A stretch of DNA of 64,000 nt from Diplosphaera chodatii (taxonomy: Eukaryota; Chlorophyta; Trebouxiophyceae; Prasiolales; Stichococcaceae): the NCBI GenBank assembly GCA_032358165.1, contig JAALGY010000031.1, forward strand, positions 930,001 to 994,000. Direction: 5' to 3'. Shown here piece by piece: positions 12,301-22,312 of this stretch. Each line of letters starts with the position of its first letter. Positions within the stretch are counted from its first letter, which is position 1. Under the pieces are notes generated by a model that saw nothing but the letters and a program-made list of their open reading frames with translations, ran no database searches and was not told the DNA's origin. The position numbers and the translations under genes were made by a program.

Positions 12301-13084
12301 GCGGTGCGGGGACGGGACGGCCCCACAAACATGGGCTCCGCCTTCCCCGGCAGCCGCCCGCCGCCTGCCAGCTTCCCGCCCGCCTTGCCCGCCGCATACT
12401 CTCGCAGCGCCTGCGAGGTGTACGAGTCGGCGGTCTCGGTGCGGTTGATGCCGCCGCGGGGCATTGCACCGCTTGGCCGCATCGGCGGCGGCAGCGGCGA
12501 CTGCAGCGGCGGCAGCTCCTGCATGATCGGCGAGCCACGGTCCTGTTGCTGTCCCGGCGCCGTGGTGAGCGGCGTCACGGAGGGCCGCTGCGGCCGCGGT
12601 AGCTGCGGCGGGGTGGTGGTCTGCAGCTGTGGGTGCAGCGGCAGAGCTGCGTCGGCGCCGCCACCATCGCACTCCTCAGCAACGCGTGCCAGCGACGGCA
12701 GCGGCTGGCCCCGCCCAAAGGACGGCGGTCGAAAGCTGAGGCCTTTGCTGGCTGGAGGCGCGAAGCCGGCGCCGCCAAAGCCCGCCAGCAGCTGGGCCTG
12801 CGTTGGTGAGCGGAACCAGTGGGTGTAGTGCTCGGCACCTACGATCTTCGGCAGCCGTCTTGGGCTGGGCTACAACAGGCCTACGAGGCGTGCAGAGCAC
12901 GGCAGGACATGCGCCGGTGGAAGCTGACCGCACCGGCGTCGAGCCGAGAGCTGCCGGTCAGACAAACCCAAGGTCGCCGGGGCTTGCGACCCCCGCTCGG
13001 CCGGCCCCGGCGGCAGTCAAGCCGGGCAGCATACCATGTAACATATAGACTCACCGCTTGGATGTCTGCTTCGGTCCGCCCCAT
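9400..13084 (-). CDS. SAND-like and Tudor-like domain chromatin protein
   Basis: Likely a nuclear chromatin-associated protein. The first exon, MGRTEADIQA, starts at 13084 and ends at a GTGAGT donor. A Pro/Gln-rich region follows (12215-12840) and ends LGWKPLCEVHCNG. The next exon (about 11930-12080) has HDRDLYIKCTSAEYRYLPM, then GGCIMTCSHFEKAAGRELSKKW. Split across an intron, this continues as KKWKESIHV, resembling the SAND/ULT-type KW(K/R)xSI core. Then WVCWCADAEYYMGEIISYS, NGKHKV and YSDRFVEELHLPVEKLDFG (11351-11660) fit a Tudor-like barrel. A disordered Ser/Ala-rich region with the basic patch PPKKRR (10610-10800), a possible nuclear signal, follows. Phases match through 10454. The junction into the last long exon (9400-9790, CLPGYYEAMLERWEFFKG) does not match in phase with the splice sites I chose, so that exon may belong to another gene. 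The exon 1 to exon 2 junction also needs transcript support. Confidence 0.6.
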
Positions 13085-14219
13085 TTCCCTTCACTCAGCG
13101 CCACGCGGTGTCCTCTCGCGAGAGCATCAGCGCCACCGCGACCAGCCACCCGCAGCGGCTGACAGCTGCACGACGATGGCGAGACCCTGCGAAGCTGATA
13201 CGACATCTCAGAGGAGCTGTGTGGACACCTGTGGCGATGCCTGCCGCCTCGGCTGACGCAACCAATACCCCTGGTGAGCAAGAATGAACGTCAACCCTCT
13301 TGCTGCGTGAAAGGCTTTAACTACGGCCGACCAATGTCGTCTGGACCCATCATGATGCCACACGCAGTCTGCTGTGCGCGGTTCCGATCAGCAAGCTGCC
13401 TGGCAAAAAGTGAGGGAACCTGCACGCGACGGTCGGCCGTCGTCGCTGCGACATCAGACAATCACCCGGACATCCATCGGGCACAGCCGTTCTGTGTGTC
13501 TAATCATGCTGAAATGCACTGAGCAGGAGTGACCACCGTGAGTCACAACGGGCGCGCCACTTGCACGGCGCCTGGTGCACAACTTCAAGCCGTCAGCTGG
13601 TCCATGCACCAGTCTGAACGTTTCAGGCTGCCACCTAACAGTTGGCTTGCTCACCAGCTTGTCGGCTGACGCTGATGTGTGCCGTCTGGGCAGCGGGCGG
13701 CGCTGGGGCCAGCTGATAAGTAGCGTGAGCAAGTGTTCAGGCTGACTCGGACTCGGTGAGCGCGGTGCCAGGCTGCTGCAGGTCAAGGTACCTCAGCTCC
13801 ACCCGGAACTGGCCCGTATCGACAGCAAGCCTATCAGCGAGTCTGGAGACGGCCACCTGCCGCAAAGCGCAGTCTGACCGCAGCCGCAGCGCTCTTCGCA
13901 GATCTTTTCCACGACAAGGGGCTCCTTCTGCCGAGTTGCCGACCGGGCGGATAGAGCCGCCGATCGGAGCGAAGCCTTTCAGACCAGTTGAGCGACCATG
14001 GCACTGCCACACGGCAACATGGCCTCTGCCGCAGGGCCCTGACCATCCAGACGTTCTTACATACCAAATCAAATCTGCAAGCAACCTGACGGCGTTTGTC
14101 GTCTGCGGCTTGGTCTGTGTGGCGGCAACATGCAACAAGCACGCTCCGGAAAGAATGAGTGCAGCTGTACTAATCTGCATCATGCGTGACTGTGCACCAC
14201 AGTCATGTCGTGACCACGC
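13085..14219. other. Intergenic region without a supported gene
   Basis: This 1.1 kb lies between the SAND/Tudor start and the ATAD3 stop. Open frames exist on both strands, but none shows a family motif, a consistent exon chain or coding-like composition. It should hold the SAND/Tudor promoter and the ATAD3 3' UTR. Confidence 0.4.
14057..14061 (-). terminator. Possible TGTAA polyadenylation signal for ATAD3
   Basis: Minus-strand TGTAA about 160 nt past the ATAD3 stop codon, a plausible distance for an algal 3' UTR. Position and word are the only evidence. Confidence 0.35.
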
Positions 14220-17200
14220 TCACGGCAACGAGCTGCCGCCGTTGCCGCTGCCGCTGCTGCTGCTGCTGCTGACAGAGTGGTGCCCCTCAGCAAAGGCCTG
14301 CCGCTGCGCGTGCTCGGTGACCTTGCGGGCCACCACGCTGCGGAACAGCTCGGGCGTCAGCACTGGCTGCGCGCTGCCGTACACCGCTGTCTGAATGCTG
14401 CTGATCATCTTGGCGAGCTCGCGGCCTGAGAAGCCCGCCGTGGCGTCTGCCGCCTCCTGCACATGCGCCTCTGTGATGCCCTCCACCCTGCACAAGATGC
14501 ACACTGCATCAAGAGCACGCAGAGGGTGGAGCTGCAGATGCAAAACATATGCAGCCTACATGCACATGCTGACGACTCAACACGCATCTGATTCTGCAGC
14601 TGCAGCTGCAAGCCCGTCTCAGGTCTGTTGCAGCCGCCACGCAGAGCTGATGGGCACAAACGCCACATGGCTGCAACGTGCTGACCTGATGGTGTCTGCT
14701 GAAGCCTTCTGGCCGCGCAGCAGCGCCGACAGGCGCGCGCGCAGGCCGACGGCGGCTGTGCCGGCGCCGCCCGCGGCGGTGCCGGCCTTGCTGATGTACT
14801 GGTCCAGGTACAGCGCGATGATGTGCTTGCGCTCCGGCGCGCTCGGCAGCGGGAACTCGAGCGCCTCGTCCATGCGGTCGATCACCGCCGGGTCGAGGTC
14901 ACCTGCACGAACGTGCTGTTCCAGCATCTGGCATGTGTAGTGCCGAGGCACCTAAAATCAGGGTACGACTTTGCCGCGTACACGTGCAGGTAAGCAGCAA
15001 ACCTGTACTACAGTGGATGGCAACTTGCGCGGCTGCAGCACCTGTACATGACAAGAGTTCCACCGTGGTGACTGGGCTGCACCACACCTGGCCTGTTGGT
15101 GGCGAGCACGACAGCAAAGTCGCGGGACTGGTCGCCGGTGCGGTACAGGATCGCATTGAGTGCGCCGCGCAGGCCCTCGCTCATGCCCGCGCCCCGCCGC
15201 CCCAGGAACGCGTCTGCCTCATCGATGAACAGCAGCAACCCCTGCAGACAGAGCACAGTTTGTGGCTCCAGGCCACGCCAGCGAGAGCGGCAGCTGTGGG
15301 CGCATCACGCAGCGGCGTCGCCGTCAGCAGGTCCCACAGCGAGGCACAGCTGCTGGCTCGCATCGCTCCCTGTGCAAGGACCGCATGCGCATTGGACGCT
15401 ACCCACCTTGCGGCTGGTTTCTGCCCAGTCAAACATGTCGTGGATCTGCGTGACGGCCTGGCCGCCCAGTGGCGCCACGTCGCCGCCGGACATGATGGCA
15501 TAGTCCAGCCCCGAGGTGCGCGCCAGCCGCTTAGCTGCCATGGTCTTGCCCGTGCCAGGCGGACCTGCAGCAGCACATAGGACTTGACAGCAGAGTGACG
15601 GCCGCAGACTGGACTGAAATTCTTCTTGCCAAGGCAGTGATGTTGGAACTTTGGTGTCATCTGCAGTCACTTGCAGCACAGGTTCACCATCGTGTCAGGT
15701 AAGCATCTGGTCATCAATGGCACAGCAGCCCACCGTAGAACATCATGTGGCGGAAGGGGGCGCCGTGCTGCCGCGTGTTGGCTGTGACCGCCGCCAGCGA
15801 CCGCACATTGTCATGCAGGGAGCGCGGCAGCACCACGTCGCTGAAGTCGCGCTTCACTGCCTCCAACGACTTGCTGCCCTTTGCTGTCCCTTGGCCGCGG
15901 CCCCAGCCCCGCCGCGACGTCTCCCGCACCTGCGGCGTCCCAGAACTTCATCACAAGCGGCCTGCAAACCTCAAAGGAAGCACCCGGCGCCAAAGCATGT
16001 GAGCACCTCCGTGTACAGAGCAGCTCGTGATCGTGTTGCACTCGACCGCTGCTGACCAGGAGTGGACGTCAGGGAGTACGACTCGACAATGGGACCCACC
16101 AATGCTGGTGTGCCGAACCAGCGGTCGAATGTCTTGCCGGCCACGCGTACTCCCTCCCGCGTAGAGTAGATGCCCAGCGCCAGCAGCGTCACGCCCGCAA
16201 TGCCTGTTGCTAGCTTCGTGGTGTCTGTCAGGAGCTCTGTGACACCCTGCAGAGACAAAGCAAGCCATTGTGTATGCCACATGATCATGTGCGATGATCC
16301 AAGTGCTACATGATGCCAAGCGGCTCTGTCAGAGCCGTGCAGGTCCTGAAGGAAACCGACTTGTTCAGGTCCTGCTGAATCGACTTTGAAGCTGATCGTG
16401 TTAAGGCAGCGCATGCAGGGTGCATCGTAGCTGTGTAGTGTCTGTGGCAGCACAGCACGACAAGCTGATACACGTACCTGGCCTAGGTGCCCAAATGTCA
16501 CATTGATGGCCTCTACCAACTTCTTCCGTTCCTCTTCCAACTGCAGCAGTAGCGTCCTGCAGCATGTGAGATGCGTTGCAATCAGCAACACGTGTCATTG
16601 ATGACCTCTGTCATGCCAAGCGGCCCGCTGCGAGCCATGATGAAATGGAGAACGTTCAACAGGGACAAGCTGGTACCACCTTGCTGGCCGGACAATCATG
16701 GCACCACCAAAATCCTATTTTTGGGGTTCCACTCCTGCATAGTTGAGCCTGACCTGCGGTTGACATCCTCGTTCTCGCGGTTTTCCCGGATGCGGCCCTC
16801 CGCCTCGGCCAGCGCCCGTTCCCGCTGCACCTTGCTTTCCAGGTCCGCCTTGTACTTCTCCGTGGCCCGGCGCTCCGCCTCTATTTGCTCCGCCACAGCC
16901 CGCCGCTCTGCCTCCTGCCGCTTCGACGTCTCCTCCTGCATTTGATGTGCACTCTACTGTGCAAGGGATGCACTCGAGACACCACTGTGTCGGCTACATG
17001 CCAGACAACTGGGCTCAGCACCTGGAGGCGGACGAGCTCCAGGTTGCGCTCGCGGTGCTTCTGGTGCTCGGCTTCCGACCGCTGCCGTGCGAGCTGGTCC
17101 TGATACTTGGCCACCTCCTGCTTGTTGTACGCATCCTGCTGCTGCGCCTTGCGCTGCTCTTCCCACCGCACACGCTCTGTCTCCTGCAAGTGTTGCAGAG

Positions 17201-17847
17201 TCCATGCTTCGGAGCTTCAACAACGCGAGTGTAGTGGCCCCAGACTTTTGCTAGCCTGACAGCAGTTGCGTATGCCAGCCTACATCGAGCTGAGGCATGG
17301 CCACACATGACAGGCAGAATGCAACGCACCACTGCCGCACGCTTGGCAGCTGCCTCAAACTCCGCCTGCTTCGAGCGGAACTCCTGCTGCTTTGTGCGCT
17401 CCTGCTCCTTTGACAGGTCTATGACCTGCAGCAGGTATGCCATGGTCTTGAAATGGTTCATGCGCAAAGCTTGCACGGATGTAGCCATTTGACGGTTGTG
17501 CGCACACCACATGCATGTCACATGGGTGTCATTGTCTATCTTGTGTGGGTCGAACCTGTGAGTACTGTCATGATTTGACTGTGTGCTTGATAGCTTACAG
17601 CTTTGCCAGAAAAGCAGCACCTTCTGCTGCTTGATTGACTTACCTTCTTTGCATATGGAGACTTGTTAATCTCTCTGAGCGCCTTGGCGCCACGTTCAAG
17701 CGCTTCAGGGTCAAATGATGGTCCTCTGGGTTCACGCTCGCCGCTGTCATCACACAAAGCTGCTCCACAGACACCTGTACTGGCTGCAGCAGCCGCCAGT
17801 CCAACGTGCCTCGCCCGGAATGCGACCGCTCGAAGCATTGTAATCAC
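14220..17847 (-). CDS. ATAD3: ATAD3-type mitochondrial AAA ATPase
   Basis: An AAA ATPase of the ATAD3 family, which elsewhere sits in the mitochondrial inner membrane and organises nucleoids and membrane contacts. The N-terminus ([14 protein letters not shown]) is basic, and [20 protein letters not shown] is the family's hallmark motif. Exons from 16690 to 17450 encode a long Lys/Glu/Arg/Gln-rich coiled coil ([19 protein letters not shown]). A hydrophobic segment, [17 protein letters not shown] (about 16150-16210), with [18 protein letters not shown] after it, is the membrane anchor region. The AAA core has Walker [15 protein letters not shown] (about 15535-15565), Walker [16 protein letters not shown] (about 15190-15240), sensor VVLATNRP and the arginine-finger area [19 protein letters not shown] (about 14850-14900). 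The C-terminus is Ser/Gly-rich, encoded by a CTG/CAG run near 14257-14275. Two starts are possible: 17847 (MITMLRAV) or 17838. Confidence 0.93.
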
Positions 17848-18075
17848 TGAGCAAATGAATCCAATGATGCTCGGACATCAGCACAGTGTCATCGCTGCAG
17901 CATTCCATTCGTGCACATGATCGAGGGAGCTGGTGACTGAGTGAAGCTGGTTGGCCACGTGCCATCTGCTTCCAGCCGCCATTCACTGAATTTCAGGCGG
18001 CTGTCCGGCTTCATACAGATGGCAACTCTGCGGCAGCAACACGATATAGCAAACGATAGCTTTCACGACTATGAA

Positions 18076-21000
18076 TTAATCACGGGTGTGCTGTTTGCAT
18101 TTGCCCTTGCCGGCAAAATGCCGACCGCCTTCAGCTCTAAGCGTCTTCCGGCATAATGCACAGAAAGGCGTCGTGCACGCCCAGCCTGCATGACAACACA
18201 GCATTGATACACCACACACAATGATATCACGGCATCAAGAGGCTGGAACGTGCTGACTACCCCAGTGGGTTGCAAGACAGCCAGTGAAAGGGACACCATG
18301 CATTGCACAAACTCACATGCGATGTGGTTGTTGTTCAGCATCTTCACATTGGCGGCGCCACACGTTGGACAGTGGTGCCGGTGCGCCTGACGCTGGGTGC
18401 CAGCCACCTGCTGACAAGGTATACACTGCCCTGAGAAGGCGACGGCAGGCCCTGCAGGCACGAACGAATGCGTATGGTTCTGCCATGGTCTGCACAGCAA
18501 CGAAGACAGACTCGTACCTCATCAGCAGGCCAGAACTGCTGCTGTGCAATCAGAGCCTCCTGCCGAATCATGTTGGGGTCCCACTGCTGGTTCCAGCGCG
18601 CTATCTCAGCATCATCAAACAGCACGCAGGTCCCTTCCCTGTAGTGCTCGTAGCCCTTGATGACTCGGAGGCACCTGAGGTAGCCAGCAGCAGCATACCA
18701 CGCTCCGACCATTGCATCTAACGCACCGTCCGTTTTTGATGGCACATGTATCATCGCAACAATGTGCACAGCAGATAGGAGCTTGACAAGGTGACGCTCT
18801 TGAATGACTCACTTCCAGCACCAATAGGCTCCGCAGTTGCCGCACACCATCTTGTTGCAGCCCTCCGTCTTTTCGGTGGCCATACCGCAATCAGGGCACG
18901 CATGCTCCTTGATGGTTGCCAGCGACAAGCACTCCTGTCACAGAAAGTCGCTATGCGTATGACTATCCTGCCAATCTGCAATATATAAGACTACAGCAGG
19001 CACTTCAACACCAGCCAACTTGCTGCAGACGCCATCTACAGACTCCTATCAGCCCTGTGAGTCCCAACGAAGAAGCAGCTAAGTTATATAGTGGAGCAGA
19101 CAGCACACCTGCACTTTCAGCCGGAACTCGTTGGCGGCTTCCTTGTTGCCGGCCATGCGCTCCCGCAGCACCTGAAGCCGCATCTGCGGGTCCATGCACT
19201 GGCTGCCTGGGTGCCAGCTGTCGTTGCACAGGGAGCAGAACACAAAGAAGCACCTGCAGCGCACAGAGGCTCTTCCCTAAGCCTCAAGAATGCTTGCTGG
19301 CGGCCTGTGCAGACCAGAGTGGAAACAGCAACACTGTATGTCCAGGGCGGAGCGGATGCTGTCCCCGAACTGCAGGTCACTCGTAGGCAAGCAGCTGCTG
19401 CGGGGAACGCGGCATACACAGTGGGCATGAGGGCGCACTTTGGGCACTGGGTGCAGTGATCGTTGTCCTCCAGGGCGGGCGCCTGGCAGCGGGGGCAGTA
19501 GATCAGGTCGCTCATCTTATCCAGCGCCCGCTGCAGGGTCAGGTCCTCGACCCGCTGCACCTCCTCCGCGCTCATCAGCGCAGCCAGCAGCTGCAGAAGG
19601 ACAGCAAACTTCATCGAAAGACGTGGTGCACCAGCTGGTGTGGCAGCAGTTTGTGCCAACCTTTCCTCTGGTAGCATCGGCAGGAGCTGCATCACTGAGC
19701 ACGTCGAGCAGCCACACATGACGGCAGGACACACTACAGACACCAGACGACGACCGAGCGCAGGCGCGCTAGCTTGACACAGCATCATCATCAGCACCTG
19801 CCGGCTGAGGCGCTCATTGCAGGACGCCTCCAGGCACTGCAGTGCGTCGAGCTTGCCCTCCTTGATGTGCAGCGCAGCATGTGTGCGCACACACTCCTCA
19901 CAGAACACGTGGTGGCAGCTGTCCAGCCGGACGCAGTGCACCCCTGGCTTGTCCTCGAAGCACACCGGACACTGCCACGTCCCCTGCAACATGAGGCATC
20001 ATGTACAGCATGCGGAACTATCACTCCAAACGACACATTCGTTTGCAGCATCTGTAGGTCCCCTGGCGAAGTGCAGCTAGCCGGTTGTTGCAGCATGTGA
20101 TGGTAAGGGTGGGCAACAGCACCTGACGGAACAAGCTGTAGCTGCGGGCGGCGTCATACAGCATCAGCTGCATGCACAGCTCGTCCAACGAGCGAGCTGC
20201 TGGCGTACTGCTGACGGCACCCGCGGCCTGATCTGATCCTGCATCGACACCAGCCTCGCCCTCGTGTGAGCTGCCATTCACCTCCACGTCAGAGCTTGCT
20301 GGGGTGCTTCCGGCTGCGCCATTAGTAAATACACCATCTGCTGTTGCTGCCTGCTGCCGCTGTTGCTGTGACTGATGCACCAGCTCCTTTGCTGAAGCGT
20401 CTGGTGACCATGTGGCGGCCTCTGGCCTGAGCGTGCTGCTGGCTGAAATGGTAGCCTCTGCCACATCAGGGGCAGATGCTGTGCTGTGAGGGCCACGGCG
20501 CTCCTCCTGCTGGTTGCGCCTCCGCTGACGTGCGCGCAGCTGCTTGGGGTGCTGTGGTGCTGTCTGCTGAGACGGCTTGTGCAACGTATGTGCCTGGGTA
20601 TCTGCCTCCTGACCCGGGGCACTTTGCCGCTGTGCTGGTACTGTACCTGCCGACTGTGGCTGAGCCGCCTGCCGAATTGGCTGCTGCGCTGCCTGCTGGT
20701 GTTGCTGGTGCCTACCGTTTGGAAGGCTGCTGGTGTCTGCGAAGCTCTGGGCAGGCGCAATGCGATGGAGCCGCAGCATGTGGCTGGCATTGACAGCATC
20801 CAAGGCGTTGCTCTGCAGCCAGTCGATCCAGACGTAGCAGACTGGCAGACCCGCACCCTGCACACATGGAGCAGGCTCGTCTTTAACCCTTGCCGTAGCT
20901 CTTTGACACATTGCAGGCATGCTGCTTGCACCATCATGCATGCAAGTGCTCAGTGTAGCACCTGCTCCTCCCACAGGCGCATGAGTTGCGCAGCCAATGC

Positions 21001-21525
21001 TGCTTGATCATCGCCACTGAGCCAGAGTGCCGATAGGCTGAAATCTGGCGGAGAAGAGGAGGGATAGTTGCGTGGGAAGCGCAGCCTGAGACACAGCGGT
21101 GGCAGATGCCTGACCCGCAATCCCATGGCTTGCTTGCCCTCTGAGAGACCTTCCTTCTCACAGCCATCGGTATCACGCTCGTCCATCTGCATCAGCCAGG
21201 ACCATGGTTCAGCCCCGTGAAACTGCAACTTTACTTCAAGGCGCGCATGAAGCCTGGCCAGCTGGGTCATACCAGCCTTTGACAGTACTAAGATCGACCT
21301 CCGGACCTGCAGTGCCAGATCCTGCTGCGGGATCTCCACGTGCACAGCCGCCTGGCACTCCAGCGGCTCTGGTGGCAGCCGTGCAGCCAGCTCATCGCTG
21401 AGTTCCCCTGCATCCTCTGCAGCGTCAAATCCGTCCGCGAGCACCGTGAAGTCGTCCCCGCATATTGCACGCAGCGCTGTCACCTCCTCCAACTGCTGCT
21501 GCCAGTCGTCCAGCAGCTCAGCCAT
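18076..21525 (-). CDS. RWD-RBR E3 ubiquitin ligase, RNF14-like
   Basis: A RING-between-RING ubiquitin ligase. The start at 21525 opens an RWD domain (MAELLDDWQQQLEEVTALRA, then PPLCLRLRFPRNYPSSSPP and LWEEQ...VWIDWLQSNALDAV, to about 20830). A Gln/Ala/Ser-rich disordered insert follows (20110-20760). RING1 is CPVCFEDKPGVHC...CHHVFCEECVRTH (19785-19980). The IBR includes DLIYCPRCQAPALEDNDHC and CSLCNDSWHPGSQC (19080-19580). RING2 is CPDCGMATEKTEGCNKMVC...YWCWKC (18800-18930), carrying the Cys expected of RBR catalysis. A tail (YEHYREGTC) leads to an extra zinc module, CPTCGAANVKMLNNNHIACW then FCALCRKTL...KGKCKQHTRD, spliced in phase across 18315 and ending at stop 18076. This last module is the plant-type C-terminal extension. 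About ten exons are present. Substrates are unknown; animal RNF14 acts on stalled-ribosome factors and nuclear receptors. Confidence 0.9.
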
Positions 21526-21686
21526 GTTGCTTATGCTGCCGGCTGCCGGCACAGAGGTGCTGTTATTGGCACAGCCTGTAAGCAGTGCATGCGAGGTGCT
21601 GAATTGCGTGTAGTGTGGCGGCGTTGAATGCACAGCGCACTCCTCTGCAGTGGGTGGCAGGTTCGACAGCAACCTGCGGCATGTGC

Positions 21687-22012
21687 TCACCGTGATATCT
21701 GCGAGTGCACGAGGGTGCAGCCCAAATACCCAACAATGACACTCGCTGCCACCACACCAGTCAGCGCAACAGCACTGACAAGCAGCTGCGCCGGCGGGAA
21801 CCAATGCAACCAGTACAGGTCGTCGTCTGCAAAGGGCTGCGACATTGAGGAGGCTTGTCAGTGTACAGCCTCCAGCATGCATGTCATGTGACTGTCACAG
21901 CTTCATAGCGTGCCGGACCCACCGTTGCTAGCAGCCACAATGTTGTGTATGTGAAGGCCAAGCCAGCGACAGCCAATGTGATAGCCCCTTGCAGCTGGTC
22001 AGTAGCGGACAT
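21687..22012 (-). CDS. DPM2: DPM2, regulatory subunit of dolichol-phosphate mannose synthase
   Basis: A two-exon gene for a 79-residue ER membrane protein. Exon 1 (21923-22012) encodes MSATDQLQGAITLAVAGLAF then TYTTLWLLAT. Exon 2 (21687-21835) starts PFADDDLYWLHWFPPAQLLV and continues through a second hydrophobic helix (SAVALTGVVAASVIVGYLGC) to TLVHSQISR and stop. Two transmembrane helices joined by an acidic-aromatic luminal loop, the TDQ near the N-terminus, FTYxTxW, and the total length are the DPM2 signature. DPM2 stabilises the DPM1/DPM3 catalytic complex that makes Dol-P-Man for N-glycans, GPI anchors and O-mannosylation. The stop overlaps a GTGAGC donor-like word, so a longer spliced tail is possible but not needed. 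It lies 161 bp upstream of the RBR gene on the same strand and diverges from the MATE gene. Confidence 0.85.
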
Positions 22013-22312
22013 GCTCAGCAAACGTGCTGCATTAATGTTTCTCCAGTGTACACTCGAGCATCAATCTTCAGGCCAGCGGGAACATGGCGTGTCTTGCAAG
22101 TTCGGTTGCAGTAGCAGTTAACTAATAATTACGCATGATAGACCTGGAAGTTGAAACCAGCGCGCAAAACTGGCCTGAAGTGCGCTCTCCCTGTTCGCCA
22201 CATCAGCACTGTCTGACAACACACGTGACACATCAAGATCTGACCTATATGTCTCTAGCTGATGCCATGTCGCGCGCGCTATAGCGGACTGACATGGTGT
22301 AGAAGGAGCAGG
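22013..22312. promoter_or_regulatory. Short divergent intergenic region, likely shared promoter
   Basis: Only 300 bp separate the DPM2 start (minus strand) from the MATE start (plus strand), so both promoters and 5' UTRs must fit here unless unseen 5' exons exist. The stretch is more AT-rich than flanking coding DNA (for example around 22110-22135). I see no clear TATA element. Confidence 0.45.

Noticed and set aside
12163..12828. Plus-strand frame of about 220 codons
   Set aside because: It is antisense to the Pro/Gln-rich exon of the SAND/Tudor gene. It has no motif and no exon partners.
14257..14275. CTG triplet run as a microsatellite or regulatory repeat
   Set aside because: It lies in the last ATAD3 exon and simply encodes a Ser run, and it is short.
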